Shown: one piece after another, positions 34,991 to 39,386 of the stretch
Layout of the letters: every line of letters begins with the position of its first letter
How positions within the stretch are numbered: position 1 is the first letter of the stretch
Origin: Asticcacaulis benevestitus DSM 16100 = ATCC BAA-896
GTDB taxonomy: Bacteria; Pseudomonadota; Alphaproteobacteria; Caulobacterales; Caulobacteraceae
DNA: 39,386 bases
Reading direction: 5' to 3'
NCBI RefSeq assembly: GCF_000376105.1
Contig: NZ_AQWM01000014.1
Coordinates: 71,361-110,746, forward strand
The notes under the pieces: generated by a model
What the model was told of the DNA's origin: nothing
The model's database searches: none
Seen by the model: the letters and a program-made list of their open reading frames with translations, nothing else
Position numbers and translations under genes: made by a program

Positions 34991-36529
34991 GTGGAGTCCA
35001 AGGTCAGGAAGATTGTCATTGTTGGCGGCGGCACAGCCGGCTGGATGTCGGCGGCGTGCTTCGCCAAGGCGCTGGGGACGCAGGGCTATGACATTACTCT
35101 GGTGGAATCCGAGGAGATCGGAACCGTCGGTGTCGGCGAGGCGACTATTCCGGCTATTATCCGCTATAATCGCTTTCTGAATATCGACGAGGATGAGTTC
35201 ATCCGCGAGACCAATGCCACCTTCAAGCTCGGCATCCAATTCGTTGATTGGCAGAAGGAAGGCGTCAGCTATTTCCACCCTTTCGGCTATTTTGGAGTCG
35301 ATATCGATGGCTTTACGTTCCCCAACTATTACCTGCGCGACTATTACCGGCGTGGCGGCGGCGTCATCGATCTCGGTCGCTATAATGCCGAGACCGAAGC
35401 CGCGCTTCAGGGACGGTTCGGACGCGTCAAGCCGGAGAACGGCAAGCCAGACCTCAATTATGCGTTTCAGTTCGACGCGGCGCTTTACGCGCGTTTCCTG
35501 CGCAAATATTCCGAAGCGCGCGGCGTAACACGGCGCGAAGGCAAGATCGTCAAGGTGCACCAGAACCCGGAGACGGGCTATGTTACGTCTGTCGAGCAGG
35601 AGAATGGTAGTCAGATTGCCGGCGACCTGTTCATCGACTGCTCGGGGTTCCGCGGCCTGTTGATCGAGGAAACGCTCAAGTGCGGCTATACCGACTGGAG
35701 CCAGTGGCTGCCCGTCAATCGCGCGGCCGCTGTGCCCTGCGAACGCGGTGACGATCTGATCCCCTACACGCGCGCGACGGCGCGCGAGGCCGGTTGGCAA
35801 TGGCGAATCCCCCTGCAACACCGCACAGGTAACGGGTATGTTTTCTGCAACAGCTTTATCAGCGAGGATGAGGCCTCGGAAAAACTGTTGTCGCGGCTGG
35901 ATGGCAAGCCTATGGCCGACCCGAAAATTCTGCGCTTCGTTACGGGCCATCGCAAGCGCTTCTGGGACAGGAATGTCGTGGCTCTGGGGCTGGCCAGTGG
36001 CTTTCTGGAGCCGCTCGAATCGACGAGTCTTCACCTTGTCCAGGCCGGCCTCTTCAAGTTTCTGGCCCTGTTCCCGCGCCAGGGATTCAACCCGCGCATT
36101 GTCGAAGAATATAATCGCCAGATGTTGTTCGATTATGACAACGTCAAGGACTTCATTATTGCTCACTACAAGGTGACCGAACGCGATGATACGCCGTTCT
36201 GGAACTATGTGCGTAACATGGAGGTGCCCGATTCCTTACGCGAGCGGCTCGACGTGTTCCGTTCCACCGGCCAGACTCTGAGCAATGAGCGTGAACTGTT
36301 CCGCGAGGTGAGCTGGTACGCCGTCCTGACAGGACAGGGCCTGGTGCCGGAAGACTATCATCCCGCCGCCGATACGCTCGACGATGATGATATCAGGCTG
36401 CGGCTGGGGCGCTGGCGCACCGCAGTGGTTGACCGCGTCAAGACCTTGCCGATGCACGAGGACTTTATCCGCAAGAGCTGTGCCTCTGCCGCCCTGAAAC
36501 AGCGTGATGAGGCGCGCGCCGGAGGCTAA
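34991..36529 (+). CDS. Flavin-dependent tryptophan halogenase family protein (copy 3, canonical)
   Basis: A 512-residue halogenase-family enzyme with all hallmark motifs: IVIVGGGTAGWMSAAC (residues 8-23), GVGEATIP, Lys79 in NATFKLGIQF, WQWRIP (269-274) and Glu343 in EPLESTSLHL. Catalytic residue numbers coincide with copy 1, indicating a recent common origin. Relative to copy 1 it has an insert around residues 115-155 (DYYRRGGGVIDLGRYNAETE), a region where substrate selectivity often differs. I chose GTG 34991 because GGGAG lies 6 bases before it; a GTG at 34970 is in frame but lacks one. It lies 39 bases after copy 2, in the same operon, and is convergent with the DUF6445 gene 7 bases away. 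Confidence 0.93.
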   Translation: MESKVRKIVIVGGGTAGWMSAACFAKALGTQGYDITLVESEEIGTVGVGEATIPAIIRYNRFLNIDEDEFIRETNATFKLGIQFVDWQKEGVSYFHPFGYFGVDIDGFTFPNYYLRDYYRRGGGVIDLGRYNAETEAALQGRFGRVKPENGKPDLNYAFQFDAALYARFLRKYSEARGVTRREGKIVKVHQNPETGYVTSVEQENGSQIAGDLFIDCSGFRGLLIEETLKCGYTDWSQWLPVNRAAAVPCERGDDLIPYTRATAREAGWQWRIPLQHRTGNGYVFCNSFISEDEASEKLLSRLDGKPMADPKILRFVTGHRKRFWDRNVVALGLASGFLEPLESTSLHLVQAGLFKFLALFPRQGFNPRIVEEYNRQMLFDYDNVKDFIIAHYKVTERDDTPFWNYVRNMEVPDSLRERLDVFRSTGQTLSNERELFREVSWYAVLTGQGLVPEDYHPAADTLDDDDIRLRLGRWRTAVVDRVKTLPMHEDFIRKSCASAALKQRDEARAGG

Positions 36530-36536
36530 AGCGGCC

Positions 36537-37238
36537 TTACGTGTTCAGGAAGGTATTGGCCGTCAATCGCCCGTATTTCGGGTCTAAGCTGAGGGCATCG
36601 GCATTTTCGAGACGCATGGCGTGGAGCTGGGTGGCGCGATACAGGATCAGCCGGTTAAACACAGGTTCGACATGGGCGATCTCTTCGTAGAGATGGGCCA
36701 GGGTTTCGCGCGGCTGCGCGTCGTGGCTGTCGATTTCACGTGTGCGCACGGTCTTGAATGCGTTGGCGCGGACATTCGAGATCACTTCAAAACCGGTCGC
36801 CTTGTGGCGATAAAAGGCTGTTCCGCCAAAGCTTGCGCTGAGAAAATGCACGCTGGCGAAACTTCTGGCATTGGCGGAATCGGTATGCGGCAGGCCCTGG
36901 CGCACCGCCATCTGCGCGGGGGATAGGTTGGTAAGGCCGAAAAAGCCGTAGGACCGCCCCAGCCGCCCCGGCAGGGCGTCGAAAATCTCAGTCAGCGGGC
37001 GTTCCAGCGCCGGGAGCAGGGTCGGCAGATAATTGGCAGGCAGGTGGGCGTTGAGGCCGGGATAGTAAGATCCGGTGGTGGGCGGCACGAAAGCGGATCG
37101 TGCCGCAAACTCGACCAGGTCCTCGCAGCCATTGAACGCCTCATCGACCACAAAGACCGGCTGTTTTTCCTCACCGATGCGCCTTACCTCGATACGGGCG
37201 TTGCGGTTGAGGGAAAGAGGGGGCAGGCTCTGGGTCAT
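36537..37238 (-). CDS. DUF6445-like protein, putative Fe(II)/2-oxoglutarate dioxygenase
   Basis: A 233-residue protein resembling DUF6445, a prolyl-hydroxylase-like double-stranded beta-helix family frequent in halogenase/TonB-receptor clusters. The metal ligands can be placed as His118 and Asp120 (RQGLPHTDSANARSFASVHF) and His206 (LILYRATQLHAM). The family-typical GGTAFYRHKATGFE is residues 138-151. There is no signal peptide. It lies 37 bases downstream of the gabT stop on the same strand and could be read through from gabT, but its convergence with the halogenase genes suggests its role belongs to that cluster. Substrate unknown. Confidence 0.8.
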   Translation of the reverse strand: MTQSLPPLSLNRNARIEVRRIGEEKQPVFVVDEAFNGCEDLVEFAARSAFVPPTTGSYYPGLNAHLPANYLPTLLPALERPLTEIFDALPGRLGRSYGFFGLTNLSPAQMAVRQGLPHTDSANARSFASVHFLSASFGGTAFYRHKATGFEVISNVRANAFKTVRTREIDSHDAQPRETLAHLYEEIAHVEPVFNRLILYRATQLHAMRLENADALSLDPKYGRLTANTFLNT

Positions 37239-37275
37239 GAATCCATTTTTAGAGCCGCCGGTGCGAAATGCAAGC

Positions 37276-38553
37276 TCACAGGGTCAGGGCTTTTTCCAGG
37301 ATGGCAATCCCCTCGTCCATGACCTCATCTGAAGCCGTGAGTGGCGCCAGTATGCGGATGGTGTTGCCATAGACGCCGCACGACAGAAGGATCAGGCCAT
37401 GCGCCTGCGCTTTCGTCGTCACCGCCTTGGTGGCCACGGCGTCGGGCGTATGACTGCCAAGCTCGGTCACGATATCGAAAGCGATCATGGCGCCTAAACC
37501 GCGAATGGCGGTGATCGGCACGATATCATTACGCCCGGCCAGGGCTTCGAGCCGGGCTTTCAGCCTGGCACCCTGGGCGTTGGCGGCGTCGAGCAGTTTC
37601 TCTTCCTCGATCACCTCCAGCACGGCCAAAGCCGCGGCACAAGCGACGGGGTTGCCGCCATAGGTGCCGCCAAGGCCGCCTACCTGCGGCGCATCCATCA
37701 CCTCGGCGCGACCGACCACCCCGGAAAGCGGATAACCACCGGCGAGCGACTTCGCCATGGTCATCAGGTCGGGTTTGACGTCGTAGTTTTCCATGGCGAA
37801 CAGCTTGCCGGTGCGGCCGAAACCGGTCTGGACCTCATCGGCGATCAGCAGGATGCCGTGTTCGTCGCACTTTTTGCGTAAAGCGCGCATCAGTTCCGGC
37901 GGCGTGATCAGGAAGCCGCCTTCGCCCTGTACGGGCTCGATGATGATGGCGGCCACCGCGTCCGGCGCGATATCGGCCTTGAAGAGATAGTCGAGCATTT
38001 TCAGCGTGTCGTCGGTGTCGATGCCGCTGGCTTCGACCGGGAAGGGGAGATGATAGACGCCGGGTTGCTGCGGCCCGAGGTCCTTTTTGTAAGGCACCAC
38101 TTTGCCGGTCAGGGCCGAGGTCAGGGCGGTGCGGCCGTGGAAGCCGCCGGTGAAGGCGATGACGCCATCGCGCTTCGTGTAGCAGCGGGCGATCTTGACG
38201 GCGTTTTCGACTGCCTCGCCGCCGGTGGTGAAGAAGGCGCACTTGGCCGGACCTTCGATCGGCGCCAGCGCGTTGATCTTTTCGGCCAGGGCGATGTAGA
38301 CCTCATAGGGCACGACCTGAAAGGCAGTGTGGGTGAAGGCGTCCATCTGCTTCAGCGCGGCGGCCTGCACCTTGGGGTGACGGTGGCCGGTATTGAGCAC
38401 GGCGATGCCGCCGGCGAAATCGATGAAGCGGTTACCGTCGGCGTCCCACAGTTCGGCGTTTTCGGCGCGGCTGGCGAAGAGGGTGGTGGCATGACCGATG
38501 CCGCGCGCTACGGCGGCGGAACGGCGGGCGGTGAGATCGGCATTGTGGGTCAT
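37276..38553 (-). CDS. gabT: 4-aminobutyrate--2-oxoglutarate transaminase
   Basis: A 425-residue class III aminotransferase converting GABA (often also 5-aminovalerate) and 2-oxoglutarate to succinate semialdehyde and glutamate. The cofactor site is intact: TTGGEAVENAVKIARCYTKR, GGFHGRTALTSALTGK, LLIADEVQTGFGRTGKLFAM (Asp239) and the PLP lysine in LMTMAKSLAGGYPLSGVVGR (Lys268). GGAG lies 7 bases before the ATG. There is no adjacent gabD in the window. A symmetric ATTGTGATCACAAT element lies 36 bases upstream of the start and likely controls the gene. Confidence 0.94.
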   Translation of the reverse strand: MTHNADLTARRSAAVARGIGHATTLFASRAENAELWDADGNRFIDFAGGIAVLNTGHRHPKVQAAALKQMDAFTHTAFQVVPYEVYIALAEKINALAPIEGPAKCAFFTTGGEAVENAVKIARCYTKRDGVIAFTGGFHGRTALTSALTGKVVPYKKDLGPQQPGVYHLPFPVEASGIDTDDTLKMLDYLFKADIAPDAVAAIIIEPVQGEGGFLITPPELMRALRKKCDEHGILLIADEVQTGFGRTGKLFAMENYDVKPDLMTMAKSLAGGYPLSGVVGRAEVMDAPQVGGLGGTYGGNPVACAAALAVLEVIEEEKLLDAANAQGARLKARLEALAGRNDIVPITAIRGLGAMIAFDIVTELGSHTPDAVATKAVTTKAQAHGLILLSCGVYGNTIRILAPLTASDEVMDEGIAILEKALTL

Positions 38554-38588
38554 GAGACATCTCCGGCTGGACTGCAGGGAGAGTACAT

Positions 38589-38626
38589 ATTGTGATCACA
38601 ATTTGCCAGTTGAATTTGAGCACAAT
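38589..38626. promoter_or_regulatory. Palindromic operator pair upstream of gabT
   Basis: ATTGTGATCACAAT (38589-38602) is a perfect 14-bp palindrome. A diverged copy, ATTTGAGCACAAT, lies at 38614-38626, about 24.5 bp away centre to centre. The symmetry resembles sites of GntR-, Lrp- or similar regulators; no regulator gene is adjacent. It sits between the divergent gabT and alpha/beta-hydrolase genes and could serve both. Confidence 0.55.
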
Positions 38627-38652
38627 ATATCGACTATCTCCGGCAGGCAAGA

Positions 38653-39153
38653 ATGGGGCGCAGCATGAAGCGGATTGGAGACAGTGTCGTCCTGCTGCAT
38701 GGCACAGGCCGGACACCGCGTAGCCTCCGCGGCCTTGAAATACGGCTGCAAAGGGCAGGCTTCCAGACGCTCAACCTGGCCTATCCGTGGCGTCGTCTCG
38801 ATATTGTCGGTCTGGCAAACTATGTTGCCGATGCGCTCGATGCGGAAGGTATTTTCAACGGGTGCAACCGGCTTCATTTTGTCACGCACTCGATGGGCGG
38901 ACTCGTGGCTGCCTGTCTGCTCGGCAGGTTGCGCACGCGAATCCCTGTCGAAGTGGGTCGCGTCGTTATGCTCGGGCCACCTTTACGCGGCAGCGAGGTG
39001 GCTGATGCTCTGTCAGGTTTTTCACCCTATCGTTGGCTTTATGGACCTGCGGGTCTGGATCTGACCACGAGTTCCGATCTTCTTGAGGGTATCCGGCCCG
39101 ATTATGCGCTAGAGCATTTTCCGATCACATTGACTGGTAGCCAGAGTTTTTGA
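38653..39153 (+). CDS. Alpha/beta-hydrolase (esterase/lipase-like), C-terminally truncated
   Basis: A 166-residue fragment of a small alpha/beta-hydrolase. The oxyanion-hole region (DSVVLLHGTGRTPRSLRGLE) and nucleophile elbow (HFVTHSMGGLVAACLLGRLR, Ser in HSMGG) are present. A lid-like stretch GPPLRGSEVADALSGFSPYR follows. Homologs normally continue past the GPAG...LTTSS segment with a GVIAG-type strand and the catalytic Asp and His; here the frame instead runs into IS630 sequence and stops (HFPITLTGSQSF). The catalytic triad is therefore incomplete and the product is probably inactive. A second ATG at 38665 is a possible start. Divergent from gabT. Confidence 0.75.
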   Translation: MGRSMKRIGDSVVLLHGTGRTPRSLRGLEIRLQRAGFQTLNLAYPWRRLDIVGLANYVADALDAEGIFNGCNRLHFVTHSMGGLVAACLLGRLRTRIPVEVGRVVMLGPPLRGSEVADALSGFSPYRWLYGPAGLDLTTSSDLLEGIRPDYALEHFPITLTGSQSF

Positions 39154-39386
39154 GGTAGTTGGTACATTCCGGGCTCTCGAAAAGTTTGAGGATTTCCCCA
39201 ATCCGCTTAAACAGTCCGTCTACGGTTCTTTCGGCAGCTTTTCTCAACAAGGTTTTGAGTTTGGCAAAGACTTGCTCAATAGGATTGAAGTCTGGGGAAT
39301 AAGGGGGAAGATAGAGTACCTTTGCGCCAATTGCCTCTATGATATCCCTGACCCCTGCAACCTTGTGAGCCGGCAGATTGTCCATG
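39125..39386 (-). CDS. IS630-family transposase, C-terminal part
   Basis: The C-terminal about 87 residues of a DDE transposase, continuing beyond the window edge. Seen: MDNLPAHKVAGVRDIIEAIG with the second catalytic Asp in the DN of MDNLPAHK, then VLYLPPYSPDFNPIEQVFAK with the final catalytic Glu in NPIEQVFAK, and the usual ending NYLKNSGYQSM. The ATG at 39385 is probably internal. The gene reads toward the truncated hydrolase gene. Confidence 0.9.
   Translation of the reverse strand, partial: MDNLPAHKVAGVRDIIEAIGAKVLYLPPYSPDFNPIEQVFAKLKTLLRKAAERTVDGLFKRIGEILKLFESPECTNYLKNSGYQSM
39125..39386 (-). mobile_element. IS630-family insertion sequence, one end
   Basis: One end of an IS630-type element lies at about 39120-39140; the other end is outside the window. 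The exact boundary and the TA target duplication cannot be fixed from one end. A small palindrome CTGGTAGCCAG (39133-39143) next to the transposase stop may be part of the terminal inverted repeat. The insertion appears to have cut the alpha/beta-hydrolase gene. Confidence 0.75.

Noticed and set aside
34919..36166. 415-codon open frame antisense to halogenase copy 3
   Set aside because: A similar mirror frame (31864-33183) appears opposite copy 1 because the paralogs share codon patterns, not because of a conserved antisense gene.

Overview
The window looks like chromosomal DNA from an alphaproteobacterium of the Caulobacteraceae, most likely Asticcacaulis or a close relative. This is inferred from high-GC coding DNA, a Caulobacter/Xanthomonas-type TonB-dependent receptor (TIGR01782-like) next to flavin-dependent halogenase genes, an ScfR-type regulator next to aceA, and a perfect CtrA-type box (TTAA-N7-TTAA) ahead of a chemoreceptor gene. 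No database search was possible.

Layout. 1-4.3 kb: 5' part of a chemoreceptor gene, polA and a 40-codon membrane ORF, all on the minus strand. 4.4-5.2 kb: two tandem paralogous 96-residue proteins of unknown function, each preceded by the same 16-bp sequence. 5.2-5.9 kb: zinc-finger protein plus glyoxalase I operon. 6.1-7.6 kb: a secreted GH8 xylanase-type gene broken by two frameshifts. 7.7-11 kb: isocitrate lyase (aceA) flanked by two small ORFs, divergent from an ScfR/RamB-like regulator. 11.2-12.7 kb: LacI regulator, tRNA-Arg(CCG) and a Dabb-family ORF with no normal start codon. 12.9-20.2 kb: a tripartite RND efflux operon (adaptor, pump, outer membrane channel) with a divergent TetR regulator and twin operators. 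20.3-22.6 kb: Fur-box-controlled feoA-feoB and a Cys-rich small membrane protein. 22.7-26.6 kb: heme-binding-like (GlcG/HbpS) protein, aldo/keto reductase, DszB-like protein and PLP aminotransferase.

26.6-37.2 kb is the most distinctive part. A JmjC/cupin_8 protein is divergent from a large TonB-dependent receptor, which is followed by three tandem tryptophan-halogenase-family genes and a convergent DUF6445-like putative Fe(II)/2OG oxygenase. The middle halogenase paralog has lost every hallmark residue checked (FAD glycines, catalytic Lys, WxWxIP, catalytic Glu). It lies between two canonical copies and its start overlaps the end of the first. The cluster plausibly imports and/or modifies an unknown, perhaps indolic or aromatic, ligand; this is inference.

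37.3-39.4 kb: a GABA transaminase with a palindromic operator, then a divergent alpha/beta-hydrolase gene that appears cut short by an IS630-family element running off the window edge.
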